This document shows, in pieces, positions 26,296 to 35,443 of a stretch of 64,000 bases of DNA. Source of the stretch: Chondromyces crocatus. GTDB taxonomy: Bacteria > Myxococcota_A > Polyangia > Polyangiales > Polyangiaceae. Numbering within the stretch: the stretch's first letter is position 1; every line of letters begins with the position of its first letter. The notes below the pieces were generated by a model. It worked only from the letters and a program-made list of their open reading frames with translations. It made no database searches and had not been told where the DNA came from. A program made the translations under genes and the position numbers. The DNA is taken from the NCBI RefSeq assembly GCF_001189295.1, contig NZ_CP012159.1:7423501-7487500 (forward strand), given 5' to 3'.

Positions 26296-26742
26296 ATGAA
26301 GGAGCACAACCGGCTCCGGCTGGAGCGGCTGACCCAGCGGTACGCCGAGCGGAGCGGGGCCGCGCTCCCTCCGAGCGAGGCGGAGTTCCTGCGGGCGTTC
26401 ACAGAGGTCCGTGACCGGGTGCTCCGCCCCGCGATGGAGGAGATCGCGGCAGAGCTGCGGCGCGCGGGTCATGCGCCCGAGGTGGTGCTCGACGAGGGGC
26501 CGGAGAAGCCGAGCATCGAGCTGGCGCTGGGGCTCCAGGGGGTGAGCGGGCTCCGGAACCGGGTGGGGATCTCGGTCGTCCGGTGGGAGGGGCACCCGCT
26601 GCAACTGCTGGCTTACCTCGAAGCGAGCCCGCCCAGGTTCGACCTGGAGCGGTTCGCGAAGGCGGAGGAGCTGGGCGAGGACCGGGTGGAGCAGCTCCTC
26701 GTGGATGCCGTGGAGCACATTCTCGCGTGTAATGCGCCGTAG
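26296..26742 (+). CDS. small hypothetical protein closing the T6SS operon
   Basis: The product has 148 residues, predicted mainly helical at first (RLRLERLTQRYAERSGAALP; EFLRAFTEVRDRVLRPAMEE), then with a beta segment (LRNRVGISVVRWEGHPLQLL) and a final helix. No signal peptide, membrane segment or catalytic motif is seen. It lies 16 bases after the DUF4150 gene and is the last gene before a convergent gene, so it belongs to the operon by position. The family is not recognised; a chaperone or regulator of the tip is conceivable only. Confidence 0.6.
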   Translation: MKEHNRLRLERLTQRYAERSGAALPPSEAEFLRAFTEVRDRVLRPAMEEIAAELRRAGHAPEVVLDEGPEKPSIELALGLQGVSGLRNRVGISVVRWEGHPLQLLAYLEASPPRFDLERFAKAEELGEDRVEQLLVDAVEHILACNAP

Positions 26743-26791
26743 CCCCAGATGCGCGTGCAGGTCAGGTGAGGACGGGCAGCTGTCTGGGGCT
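26741..26791. terminator. inverted repeat between convergent genes, possible terminator
   Basis: AGCCCCAGA at 26741-26749 is repeated inverted as TCTGGGGCT at 26783-26791, with a 33-base loop. It lies between the end of the T6SS operon and the end of the convergent helicase gene. No T-tract follows, so it is weaker evidence than a classic intrinsic terminator. Confidence 0.35.
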
Positions 26792-26803
26792 CATTGCACC
26801 TGC

Positions 26804-29431
26804 TCAGTTCGGGTACACGAGATCCCTCTGGCCAGGAGCTCTGATGCGCAAGCTGCGAATCGGCGGCTTTCGTCCCTTCTCGCGAACGCTCTGGATCAGA
26901 TCGACAAGCTCCTCGAGGTGAGGTGCAAGCCATGCCGGATTGTTGCCACTTCGCAGCGTGACGGCCCAGTCATAATACCCTGCGCCACGACTGGAGATCG
27001 TGACATCTCCAACCGCACCACATTGATAGAAGAAGTTGAATGTCTGCCGGAAGAACCGGCCCCATTGGTCGGGATTCGCAGCATCCTCTACATTCGGCAC
27101 CGTGCCAAGCGGTAGCTCCGTCAGTGCATGCGTGAGCTGTGTGGAGGCACTTGTGAACCGAATGGTCCGGGTTCCCTTCAACCCATTGCATCGCTTGCAG
27201 AGCGTCTGGAGGTTGTCGGGCTCGTGCGACCCAGCGTGGTACACCGGGATGATGTGATCCACCTGCAGGGTTCGATTCGACCCGCAGGCAAGACACGCGC
27301 GATTGTCGCGCTTCAGCACCTCCTTTTTCACATGCTCATCGGGTTCCGACACACTCGGCTGTCGACCGCGGTCGGGCGTTGGCGGTCGGTAGGTTTCCGG
27401 GTCTGCCTCCCGGTTGGTCGCCTCCAGGATGCGTACCTGGCAGCCGTCATAGAAATGCCTGAGCTGTTCATAGCGGTGAAACAGCGTCCGCCAGAATCGG
27501 TCACTTCGCGCATATTCTGCTCGAAGCTTCTCATCGATCGCCCTGGGGCCGAGATCACTCTCGATGAAGTCAATCGCGAGCTTGTCCACGTCGTGCTCAG
27601 CACGCATCTCGAACGGGAAGAAGGGAGGCGCCGTCCGCTGTTGTTGCGCGATGTGGCGTGCAACGAGGAGAAGATCGGCTTGCAAATCGACCGGGTTCCG
27701 GCGAGCGCCTGAAAGAAACTTCGCGCGCCAGCTCTCCACCGACTCTCGATGGTCTTCCAGCGTCACACTCTCCTCTCCGAATGGTTCGGGCACGCTACGA
27801 GTCAGGCTCTTGATCAACGCCTTGAAGCCATCGATCTCGTCCTCGAACACCATGACGAGCAACTCTTGTGGCTCGATGTCATCGCTACCATCGACACGCG
27901 CATCGAACGTCACCTTGTACCAGCCGACAGGCATCAGCGCCTGGAAGGGGACTGGAGTGACGTTGGCACCGTCTGCCATCTGACGAGCGAGCTGCTTGAC
28001 GAGATCGATGGATATGAGCTGAAGCGGCGGCCGATGCGTCGTGGAACGTACCTTGTCGTCTGCAGACCCATCTTCGAGTTCGAACTCGGCCCATTGAACC
28101 TGCTCGCGCCAGTCATCCTCGAAGGAGACGATGTTCGCCTCCTCCGTCCCTTTGAACTTCGGGCCACGCAACGCGCGGCCGACCATCTGCGTCAGCAAAA
28201 TTCTGCTGGTCGTCTGACGTGTGAGGAACACCGTCTGGACATCGGGGACATCCGTCCCCTCCGTGAGCATACGAACGTTGATGAGGACCTGAATCTCGTT
28301 CTTTCGAAAGCTCTCCAGCACACGTGCGTTCGTGTCGCTATCACGCTCTTTCCGCAACGCGACCGTGGCTGGGGAGGCATCGACGTGAGAGTAGACGCTG
28401 CCCGCCTTCACCTTGTAGCGCTTCAGCGCCTCTGCAATCGCCTCACATTGGTACCACCTGTCCGTGAAGATGATGGTCTTTCCCCATTTTTTGCGTTCAT
28501 CCGCGTATGTCTTCGCAATGAAGCCGTTTCGCTCGGCGCTGTTCGCGAGGGCATCGACGACATACTCGGGAATGTCCCTGTATGTACCCAGCCACTTCTC
28601 GTAGTCAGCTCCTTCGAAGGAAGGAGTGTAGCGAGTCGTCAACGAAAATGACTTTGGTCGCGCCAGCACGCCGGAGGCGATGAGCTCAGAGGCCCGGGTC
28701 TGAGCGAGGATGCCGTCCGGGAAAAGCTTCTTCAGCCACCCTTGCTTACGCTCGTCCGAGTAGACCGGCGTCGCCGTCAGACCGAGCACGGGAGCGCCTT
28801 TCGCACGCAGACCTTCGAGGAGGTTCCTGTAGCTCGGCGCGGGGGCGTGGTGCGCTTCGTCAAAAACGATGAACAGCTTCTTTCCCGCGGCCTTGATGAA
28901 CTGGACCAACGCGGAGAGCTGCTCTCGAAATGCATTGGTAATGGTTTGAAGTGTCGCAATGACGACATCGTCTTTGGGCAGAATATCGCGAGGCGGATAG
29001 TGCCCCGGGGTGCCAGAGACGACGCGAAGGCTCAGCTCCCGGCGTGGCTCCCGGATGCTGCCCAGCGTGTCGTGCTTGAAGCTGTGAAAAGCTTGCTCGA
29101 GAAGGTGGTGCGTGTGCGCCAGCCAGAGCACCTTGTACCCATCCGAAAGAGGGCCTGCACAGAGGAACCGGACCGCGGTGAACGTCTTCCCTCCGCCCGT
29201 CGGCAAGACGAGGATTCCGCCCCCCTGATTTTGACCGAGTTTCCCGTACCAGCCGTCGAGCTTGCGAAGTGCGACGGCCTGATGCGGTGCAGGGTCGAGC
29301 TGTTTCTCTTTCCGACAATCCGGAAGCGTCCATTTTGCGTAGAACGACCTCTCGGACCGTCGGGTCTTTTTCACGTTCATATCCGTAGTTCCGGCCTTCC
29401 GAAGATGTTTCAGGACCCAGCTGGCCACCAT
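26804..29431 (-). CDS. superfamily 2 helicase fused to HNH endonuclease, possible defence gene
   Basis: The frame starts at a GTG at 29443; I use the ATG four codons later (875 residues), and MNVKK at 29380 is another option. Residue numbers here count from the GTG. Walker A PTGGGKTF (81-88), DEAH (195-198), TATP (223-226), TEGTDVPDV (395-402) and motif VI QMVGRALRG (419-427) define a DEAD/DEAH helicase core like that of restriction HsdR/UvrB-type enzymes. After about 270 residues of unknown fold comes an HNH nuclease (about 706-760) with CLAC, DH and CKRC metal and catalytic residues. It could unwind and cut foreign DNA. It stands alone, and its GC and codon use look lower than those of both neighbours, suggesting transfer. 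No methylase or specificity gene is nearby. Confidence 0.75.
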   Translation of the reverse strand: MVASWVLKHLRKAGTTDMNVKKTRRSERSFYAKWTLPDCRKEKQLDPAPHQAVALRKLDGWYGKLGQNQGGGILVLPTGGGKTFTAVRFLCAGPLSDGYKVLWLAHTHHLLEQAFHSFKHDTLGSIREPRRELSLRVVSGTPGHYPPRDILPKDDVVIATLQTITNAFREQLSALVQFIKAAGKKLFIVFDEAHHAPAPSYRNLLEGLRAKGAPVLGLTATPVYSDERKQGWLKKLFPDGILAQTRASELIASGVLARPKSFSLTTRYTPSFEGADYEKWLGTYRDIPEYVVDALANSAERNGFIAKTYADERKKWGKTIIFTDRWYQCEAIAEALKRYKVKAGSVYSHVDASPATVALRKERDSDTNARVLESFRKNEIQVLINVRMLTEGTDVPDVQTVFLTRQTTSRILLTQMVGRALRGPKFKGTEEANIVSFEDDWREQVQWAEFELEDGSADDKVRSTTHRPPLQLISIDLVKQLARQMADGANVTPVPFQALMPVGWYKVTFDARVDGSDDIEPQELLVMVFEDEIDGFKALIKSLTRSVPEPFGEESVTLEDHRESVESWRAKFLSGARRNPVDLQADLLLVARHIAQQQRTAPPFFPFEMRAEHDVDKLAIDFIESDLGPRAIDEKLRAEYARSDRFWRTLFHRYEQLRHFYDGCQVRILEATNREADPETYRPPTPDRGRQPSVSEPDEHVKKEVLKRDNRACLACGSNRTLQVDHIIPVYHAGSHEPDNLQTLCKRCNGLKGTRTIRFTSASTQLTHALTELPLGTVPNVEDAANPDQWGRFFRQTFNFFYQCGAVGDVTISSRGAGYYDWAVTLRSGNNPAWLAPHLEELVDLIQSVREKGRKPPIRSLRIRAPGQRDLVYPN

Positions 29432-29488
29432 GGACGGATACACTCAGCAGTAGACTCACTGGAAGAGGGCGGATGCTACGGTGGCTTC

Positions 29489-30475
29489 ATGGTCGATCGA
29501 CACTCCCCACTGGCTCGCAGGGGGACCACGTATGCTGGAGTGTGCGAGGCGGCACGCGCGGTGATGGCGCTCGCGCTGGCATCCTGTGGGAGTGGTGGGT
29601 GTGACTCGCTGAGCCGGGTGCCGGCCGAGACCAGTGGCAGCGTGGCCCCCCCAGCGCCCACGACGCAGCCCGCCACGGAGGTAGCCACCTCCCCCCTCTC
29701 GACGCAGGAAGCGGCCACGGAGGGGCCTTCAGGAGCAGCTGGGGAGCCGTCCTCCCCGCCAGCGCCGAAAGGGCTCCCACCGCTCACGGCGCCCGGGGCG
29801 CTGGTCGAGCTTCCGGTAGAGGGGCATGCGCCCGCGGTCCTCGCGGTGCCGCTCGGGGCCACGCGGCCTCGGCCGGTCGTGCTGGCCACGCACGGGAACT
29901 TCGATCGGCCCGAGTGGCAGTGCCAGGTGTGGCGTGAGATCGTGGGGCCCGAGGTGTTCGTGCTGTGTCCCCGAGGCAAGGCGCGGGGGGATTCGCCGGC
30001 GCCGGACGACACGCGCTTCACGTACGCGAACAACCAGGCGCTGGAGAAGGAGATCCGGGCCGGGCTCGACGCGCTGCGGGCCCTCTATCCGGAGCACGTG
30101 GCCGAGGGTCCCGTGGTGTACACGGGGTTCTCCCTGGGGGCGATCATGGGGGTCGCGATCATGGGGCGTGATCCCGCGCAGTTTCCGCGGATGATCCTCG
30201 TCGAGGGGGGCAGCGAGAAGCTCACGGCGGGCGCGGTGAGCGCGTTCGCGAAGGCCGGGGGGCAGCGGGTGCTGTTCGGCTGTGGTCAGGGGGGGTGCGT
30301 GGGGTCGTCGAACGCGGCGGCGCGGCTCCTGGAGAAGGCAGGGGTCGCGGCGCGCGTGGTCCACGGCAAGGGCGTGGGGCACAGCTACGATGGTGCGGTG
30401 GCGACCGAGGTCGCCGGGGCGTTCGGGTGGCTGGTCGAGGGCGACGCGCGGTTTGCTCCCTCGGTGGCGCCTTGA
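29489..30475 (+). CDS. secreted alpha/beta hydrolase-fold protein
   Basis: The product has 328 residues from the ATG of MVDRHSPLA; a start at the internal ATG of MALALASC is an alternative. LASC followed by CGSGGC could be a lipobox, although the hydrophobic stretch is short. A Pro/Ala/Thr linker (about 45-100) leads to a hydrolase fold: VVLATHGNFD near the oxyanion position, nucleophile elbow GFSLGAIMG (G-x-S-x-G), and VGHSYDG as the likely catalytic His. The acid residue is not certain. The fold resembles serine esterases and dienelactone hydrolases. Substrate is unknown. Confidence 0.65.
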   Translation: MVDRHSPLARRGTTYAGVCEAARAVMALALASCGSGGCDSLSRVPAETSGSVAPPAPTTQPATEVATSPLSTQEAATEGPSGAAGEPSSPPAPKGLPPLTAPGALVELPVEGHAPAVLAVPLGATRPRPVVLATHGNFDRPEWQCQVWREIVGPEVFVLCPRGKARGDSPAPDDTRFTYANNQALEKEIRAGLDALRALYPEHVAEGPVVYTGFSLGAIMGVAIMGRDPAQFPRMILVEGGSEKLTAGAVSAFAKAGGQRVLFGCGQGGCVGSSNAAARLLEKAGVAARVVHGKGVGHSYDGAVATEVAGAFGWLVEGDARFAPSVAP

Positions 30476-30566
30476 CCCACTCCGTCGTCCGGTCGCATGC
30501 TCTCGTGGTGCAGTCGGTCGCGGAGGCAGTCTGGCCCGGAAACCCCAGGGCAGTCCGAGGCGACGG

Positions 30567-31568
30567 GTGAAGGGGTTGCGGTACGCCGTGTGCGCGCTGG
30601 GGTTCGTGGTGCTCCTGCCAGCATCGGCCATCGCACAGGCTCCGGCGCAGAACACGCCGTCGACGGCGGCCTCCGGAGATGCGGGGGCACGGCTCAAGGC
30701 CCGCAAGCTCGCGGATCAGGGGTACGAGCTGTACGAGAAGGGTCAGTTCGCCGAGGCGTTGACGATGTTCCGCCAGGCCAGGAAGGCCCACCACGCGCCG
30801 ACGCTCATGTTGATGATCGCGCGGTGCAGCGAGCGCCTCGACAGGTTGCTGGAGGCGCGCATCGCCTACCTGGCCATCCTCCAGGAGCGCCACGGGCCGG
30901 ACACGCCGGTGGCTTTCAAGGAGGCCCAGCGGGATGCGCAGTCGGAGCTTTCGGCCCTCGAACGCCGCATCCCCTCGCTCCAGGTCACGGTCGTCGGCGC
31001 CTCCGTGGAGACCAGCCGCGTGACGATCGATGGCGTCCCCGCTCCACTGGGCGGGCAGCCGCTCCGTCGGAATCCCGGGCCGGTCGGGGTGGTCGCCCAT
31101 CTCCCGGGGCGACCCCCCGTGGAGCACACGATCCAGCTCGCCGCCGGGCGCGCCGAGCGCCTCACGTTGTACCTCGACGGCAGTGGAGGCGTTCAGCCCT
31201 ATGGAGCGACGTCCGGGGGCGCGGGGCGAGGATCGTGGCTTCCCGCGGCCATCGCCTTCGGAGCCGCAGGCGTCGGGCTCACGACGGGGATCGTGATGAG
31301 CGTCTTCGCCAAGCAGCAGATCGATGATGTCCGATCCCGATGCGATGCCGACGGGCGATGCCTCGTGTCCGACGAACCACGCGCGCGGCAAGCAGAGCGC
31401 CTCGCTGGCGGTGCGACGGTGGCGTTCGTGGCAGGAGGCCTCGCCGCAGCCGCGGGCGTGGTGCTGGTCGTCTTCCCTCCTTTCGGAGGGGCTTCGCGAG
31501 CGCAGACACAGGCCGGGGTGGGCGTCGCGATCGGGCCGGGCTCGGTGCAGCTCGGGGGGCGGTTCTGA
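30567..31568 (+). CDS. TPR-containing envelope protein
   Basis: The product has 333 residues from a GTG. It has a signal peptide (GLRYAVCALGFVVLLPASAIAQA), a TPR-like helix pair (KLADQGYELYEKGQFAEALT; APTLMLMIARCSERLDRLLE), a beta region with PEGA-like spacing (VTIDGVPAPLGGQPLRRNPG) and two hydrophobic helices near the C-terminus (WLPAAIAFGAAGVGLTTGIV; VAFVAGGLAAAAGVVLVVF). This layout is common in myxobacterial envelope proteins. Its stop overlaps the next ATG (TGATG), so it is probably co-translated with the lipoprotein gene that follows. Confidence 0.65.
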   Translation: MKGLRYAVCALGFVVLLPASAIAQAPAQNTPSTAASGDAGARLKARKLADQGYELYEKGQFAEALTMFRQARKAHHAPTLMLMIARCSERLDRLLEARIAYLAILQERHGPDTPVAFKEAQRDAQSELSALERRIPSLQVTVVGASVETSRVTIDGVPAPLGGQPLRRNPGPVGVVAHLPGRPPVEHTIQLAAGRAERLTLYLDGSGGVQPYGATSGGAGRGSWLPAAIAFGAAGVGLTTGIVMSVFAKQQIDDVRSRCDADGRCLVSDEPRARQAERLAGGATVAFVAGGLAAAAGVVLVVFPPFGGASRAQTQAGVGVAIGPGSVQLGGRF

Positions 31569-33250
31569 TGCGGGCAAGGCTTCCTCTGGCGCTCGTGCTG
31601 CTTGCGCCGATCGCGTGGGTCATGGGCGCATGCAGCACGGGGGACCTCGTCTTCGACCGACTCGACCCCGGCCCGGACAGCGAGGTCGAAGACTGCAGCA
31701 ACGGGCGCGACGACGATGGGGATGGCCTCGCGGACTGCGAGGATCCGGACTGCGCCGAGTCCTCGTGCCACGGAAGCGCGCCCGACGGCTGGATCGGACC
31801 GTTTGCCCTCTACGACGGCGATCCCTCGGCCGCCCCCTCCTGCGCGCCGCCGTTCTCGGTCCCCGTCCTCCACGCGCACGCGGAACTGCAGCGGGACGCT
31901 GCCATCTGCTCGATTTGCACGTGCTCACCGCCGACCGATGCCCACTGCGCGCTGAACTACGTGAACACGTTTGCGGCGCCAGGCTGTACCTCGGCTTCCG
32001 CCTCGATGTCGCAGTCCGGAACCGCGTGTCAATCGGTCGGCAACACACCCGTCCAGTCCCTCCGGATGCAGTCTCCCACGGTGCAGGGCACCTGTACGGG
32101 AGGTCTGCCGCAGAACGCGCGCCTGAATCCGGCGTCGTGGACACGGACGGTGGTCGGCTGCGCCCTGCCGGGCACGGGAGGCGCAGGTTGCGGCGCGGGA
32201 GAGGTCTGTACCCCGCCGCTTCCACCGCCCTTCACCGGGATGTGCATCGCCCACCCTGGCAAGGTGGCGTGCGATGGCGCGGCGTTTCGCGCTCGCCGGG
32301 TGGTGCATGCCGGGATGGAGGATGGTCGCTGGTGCTCGGGCTGCACGTGCAGCCTCTCCACGCCCGCGGGATGCTCGGGCGTACTCCGGGGCTACCGCGA
32401 CGCCACCTGCAGCGGCGCTGTGGAGCTGGTCACGTCGAGCAGCTCCACCTGCGTCGACGGGCAGCCGACCCATCTCCAGTGGACGCCGAACGCCGTGACC
32501 GACGCGTCATGCAATGTCGGGGGTGGAGATGCCAGGGGCTGCGCCTGGGCCACGGACCCGATCACCCTCTGCTGCGAGGGAGAGGCGGCGCGATGCCCCG
32601 TGGACATGGTCGAGGTGCCTCACCCTGGCGGGAGGAGCTACTGCATCGACGCGACCGAGGTCACGAACGCCGCGTATGCACAGTTCCTGACCGCGTCCCC
32701 TTCGCCGTCGGGGCAGTCTTCGGTCTGTAGCTGGAACCAGAGCTACGAGCCCGCGAGCGGGTGGCCAGGGCCTCCGGATCATCCGGTGGTCTCCGTCGAC
32801 TGGTGCGACGCCCACGCCTACTGCGCTTGGGCGGGGAAGCGACTGTGCGGCCAGATCTCGGGTGGAAGCGTTCCCTTCGACGGCACGGCCGAGTCGAGCG
32901 AGAGCCAGTGGTACATGGCCTGCTCCCGCGGAGGCGAACGGGTCTATCCCTACGGCGCGGTGCAGAATGCCTCGGCCTGTCACGGAGGCAGTTTCATGGT
33001 CCCCTACAGCGTTCCAGCGGGCTCCAGCCCTTGCTGCGAAGGGGGCTACGACGGGCTGTTCGACATGGCCGGGAACGTGGCGGAGTGGGAGGACGCGTGC
33101 GGCGGGAGCGAGGATTCGCCGAGCTGCCGTGTACGAGGCAGCGCCGCTCTCGGAATTCCGGGAGATTGCGGTCAGGTCACGGCGCAGCCGCCGAGCTTCA
33201 CGTCGAACCGGATCGGCTTCCGGTGCTGCTCGGGTGACGACACGCCCTGA
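31568..33250 (+). CDS. lipoprotein with formylglycine-generating-enzyme (sulfatase-modifying factor) domain
   Basis: The product has 560 residues. A signal peptide ends in a lipobox with Cys22 (AWVMGAC). Residues 43-62 hold a MopE-like Ca-binding type motif (CSNGRDDDGDGLADCEDPDC). Residues about 70-340 are a Cys-rich region with two CTCS segments. From about 343 the FGE-type fold appears: CPVDMVEVP, YCIDATEVTNAAYAQFL, HPVVSVDWCDAHAYCAWAGK, YPYGAV, GLFDMAGNVAEWEDAC and RIGFRCC. True FGE acts on sulfatases through a copper-binding Cys pair; many proteins of this fold lack that activity, and no sulfatase gene is nearby. I infer a surface protein with this fold rather than a proven enzyme. Confidence 0.75.
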   Translation: MRARLPLALVLLAPIAWVMGACSTGDLVFDRLDPGPDSEVEDCSNGRDDDGDGLADCEDPDCAESSCHGSAPDGWIGPFALYDGDPSAAPSCAPPFSVPVLHAHAELQRDAAICSICTCSPPTDAHCALNYVNTFAAPGCTSASASMSQSGTACQSVGNTPVQSLRMQSPTVQGTCTGGLPQNARLNPASWTRTVVGCALPGTGGAGCGAGEVCTPPLPPPFTGMCIAHPGKVACDGAAFRARRVVHAGMEDGRWCSGCTCSLSTPAGCSGVLRGYRDATCSGAVELVTSSSSTCVDGQPTHLQWTPNAVTDASCNVGGGDARGCAWATDPITLCCEGEAARCPVDMVEVPHPGGRSYCIDATEVTNAAYAQFLTASPSPSGQSSVCSWNQSYEPASGWPGPPDHPVVSVDWCDAHAYCAWAGKRLCGQISGGSVPFDGTAESSESQWYMACSRGGERVYPYGAVQNASACHGGSFMVPYSVPAGSSPCCEGGYDGLFDMAGNVAEWEDACGGSEDSPSCRVRGSAALGIPGDCGQVTAQPPSFTSNRIGFRCCSGDDTP

Positions 33251-33344
33251 GGGGGAGTCGACGGCGAATCCCGATCCCCCGCGGTGGCTGGTCAGGGAAA
33301 GGAGCGCAGAAGCTCGACCTGCGGCGCCGAGGCCCCCTCCTCCC

Positions 33345-34136
33345 TCATCGCGACGTCGAGGCAGCAAAGGCCTCCTTCACGCGGGGGCTCGGGCGAACGT
33401 CTGCGGGGCTTCTTCGGTCGTCGAGGCGGGTGCGCGCACAGAGCACGACCAGACCCTGGGCCAAGCACTGGGGTTCCTCTGCCGTCGCGGCGGGTGCAGC
33501 GCGACGCAGGAGATCGTACGGCTCGCCATCGAGGTCGAGCCACGCTCGCTCGACGACCCCTTGTCCACGTCGGTGATTCAGGTCCACCTTCGCGACGTCG
33601 ACGCCCTGGCGCCGGAGAGCCGTGCACACGGCGCGAAGCTCGGACGACAGCGCGGCCTCGTCGTCTCGATGCAGGAGGGCGACCGCCACCCCGACGCCGA
33701 TCCCGGCCACCAGCGCGACACCGACGAGCTGGAAGACCCAGCGCTTCGACGGCGCCGTGTACGGGAGTGCATCCAGGGCGATGGTCGAGGCGTTGGGGTC
33801 GGCGCTGGCGGCGAGGGGCACCTGCAAGGCCGTCCAGTTCGCCAGATCCGTGTCGTTCAGACCCGTGAGCACGTACTCACGGCCGAGGCGCCCCGTCGGA
33901 AGGAGCAGCTCGAAGAGCACCCGATGCTGCGTCATGCTGATCCGGCGGAAGCTCTTCACCAGCGCGGTGCAACGCATGCCTTCCCGGCGCAGGCGCTCGA
34001 TCGCGCGGCGCTCGGCCCGGTCCGTCAGGGCGATGACGCCCGCGGGGAGCAGCACGCAGAGGACGAGCACGGCGAAGATGAACCCGCCGGCGGACACGCC
34101 CGACCACAACCTCGCTGCCATGTTCCCGGAGAGCAT
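33345..34136 (-). CDS. DUF3592-like two-helix membrane protein
   Basis: The frame extends further upstream, but I start at the ATG of MLSGNMAARLW (263 residues); MAARLW at 34121 is equally possible. The first membrane helix (GFIFAVLVLCVLLPAGVIAL) is followed by RAIERLRREGMRCTALVKSF and a beta domain, as in DUF3592 proteins. A second helix (FQLVGVALVAGIGVGVAVALL) leads into a charged domain of about 110 residues. It is monocistronic and lies convergent to the FGE-like gene. Function unknown. Confidence 0.6.
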   Translation of the reverse strand: MLSGNMAARLWSGVSAGGFIFAVLVLCVLLPAGVIALTDRAERRAIERLRREGMRCTALVKSFRRISMTQHRVLFELLLPTGRLGREYVLTGLNDTDLANWTALQVPLAASADPNASTIALDALPYTAPSKRWVFQLVGVALVAGIGVGVAVALLHRDDEAALSSELRAVCTALRRQGVDVAKVDLNHRRGQGVVERAWLDLDGEPYDLLRRAAPAATAEEPQCLAQGLVVLCARTRLDDRRSPADVRPSPRVKEAFAASTSR

Positions 34137-34486
34137 GGCGGCGAACTTAGGCGACGTTCGTCTCGGCAGCCAGCACGAGACCCCCCTCTTCGTTGCGGGG
34201 CTCCAGAAAGACTGCGCCGCGCGAGGCGGCACCTGGTGTGCTGCGCGGAACAGGTGGTCCGGATCGAAGGCCCTGACCGGCGAGACTTGCGGGCATCGGG
34301 AGATGGACGGCGCCATTTCTGGATGAAATGAGACGGCGCCATTCCTTCATTGCTCCTCCAACTTGCGCTTGTAAGGGACGCGCGGCGCGTGATACCGATT
34401 ACACAACGTCCCGCATGGCGGGTGAGATCGTCCGTCGTCCGTGTGGCCGATGCGCTCGTCGCCGGGAATGACACGAGGAGGCCTCG
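34137..34486. other. intergenic, no supported gene
   Basis: The region lies between two divergent genes. It holds only the upstream extension of the membrane protein frame and short open frames. The ribosome-binding site of the next gene (CGAGGAGGCC) is at its right end. Confidence 0.4.
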
Positions 34487-35011
34487 ATGGCTGGCGATTT
34501 CTCCATTCAAGCGGCGTTCAAGAAGAGTGATTACACCGAGCTGACCAGGGCCAAGTTAGGTGTCGACGTGCTGGTGGATCTCTCGCACAACGAGTTCACC
34601 ACGACGACGACCCATCCCGACGGGCGGCAGGTCATCAAGAAAGCCATCGAGCTCGATGTCCGGATCGACCGGGGTTCGTCGACGGAGACCACCTTCCAGG
34701 AGCTGAGCAAGCTCCCGAGCACCTCGGCGGCATTCCAGATCTACAAGGGCATCAAGGATCTGGGCGGCTGGCCGACGTTGAACCAGCGGTCGATCAAGGT
34801 CGAAGCGCCCAACTACGATACGTCGGTCGTGAACCTCCAGCACGACGCCCTGCAGAAGCCGGCGGCGGCGGCTCGAGCGCCCTCGGCGGCCGAATTCATG
34901 AAGCTGAGTGAAGCGATCCGCCTGTCCATGGGCATGTACCGATGGAACGCGCAGACGGGTGGCTATGCGCTGTCGGGTCAGCCAGAGAAGATGGCGCGCA
35001 CCGCGCCTTGA
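34487..35011 (+). CDS. hypothetical protein, 174 residues
   Basis: An ATG follows a strong GAGGAGG ribosome-binding site. The N-terminal half is beta-rich (LGVDVLVDLSHNEFTTTTTH; VIKKAIELDVRIDRGSSTET), and the C-terminal half contains an Ala-rich helix (AAAARAPSAAEFMKLSEAIR). There is no signal peptide or membrane helix. It stands alone between intergenic regions on both sides. I do not recognise a family. Confidence 0.6.
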   Translation: MAGDFSIQAAFKKSDYTELTRAKLGVDVLVDLSHNEFTTTTTHPDGRQVIKKAIELDVRIDRGSSTETTFQELSKLPSTSAAFQIYKGIKDLGGWPTLNQRSIKVEAPNYDTSVVNLQHDALQKPAAAARAPSAAEFMKLSEAIRLSMGMYRWNAQTGGYALSGQPEKMARTAP

Positions 35012-35443
35012 ATCGCTGTTCCGCGGTCGCACGCCGCGCAGAGAATGCGCCCGGCCATGCGCCCATGCTCGGGCACGAGCCCGCCGTGTGAGGCTCGGAG
35101 CGTGAAGCGCGACGAGGTCCGAGACGACGAGCGTCACGCTGTCGCGATGGGGGCTCCAGGGCTCCCCAGCCCGAGCCGCCCGCCGCATACCTCCAGAGCG
35201 CAGTGCTCGCTGTCCTTGCCAGCGTCCCGGCGAGGGCTGAATTCCCGCTCGAGTGGCGGGTGCTGCGCGTCTTGCATCGTCGTCTGCGCGACCTGCCTCA
35301 CCTGCTGCGCAACCCGAGAACGCCTCCTCGACACGCAACGAAGAACCGTGCTCGGCCTTCATCTTGCTGAGGGTCAGGCGCGCAGAAGCTCCGCGCGTGG
35401 ACGAAATGGCTCGTCGTCTCGTGGAGCGGCGTGGAGGGAGTTC
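35012..35443. other. intergenic, no supported gene
   Basis: About 430 bases upstream of the M1-like lipoprotein gene. Open frames on both strands exist but have Arg/Ser-rich translations without ribosome-binding sites. A GGAGGGAG at its right end serves the next gene. Confidence 0.4.

Noticed and set aside
26804..29431. Type I or type III restriction system
   Set aside because: The helicase motifs are like those of restriction subunits, but no methyltransferase or specificity gene is present and the nuclease is an HNH domain on the same chain.
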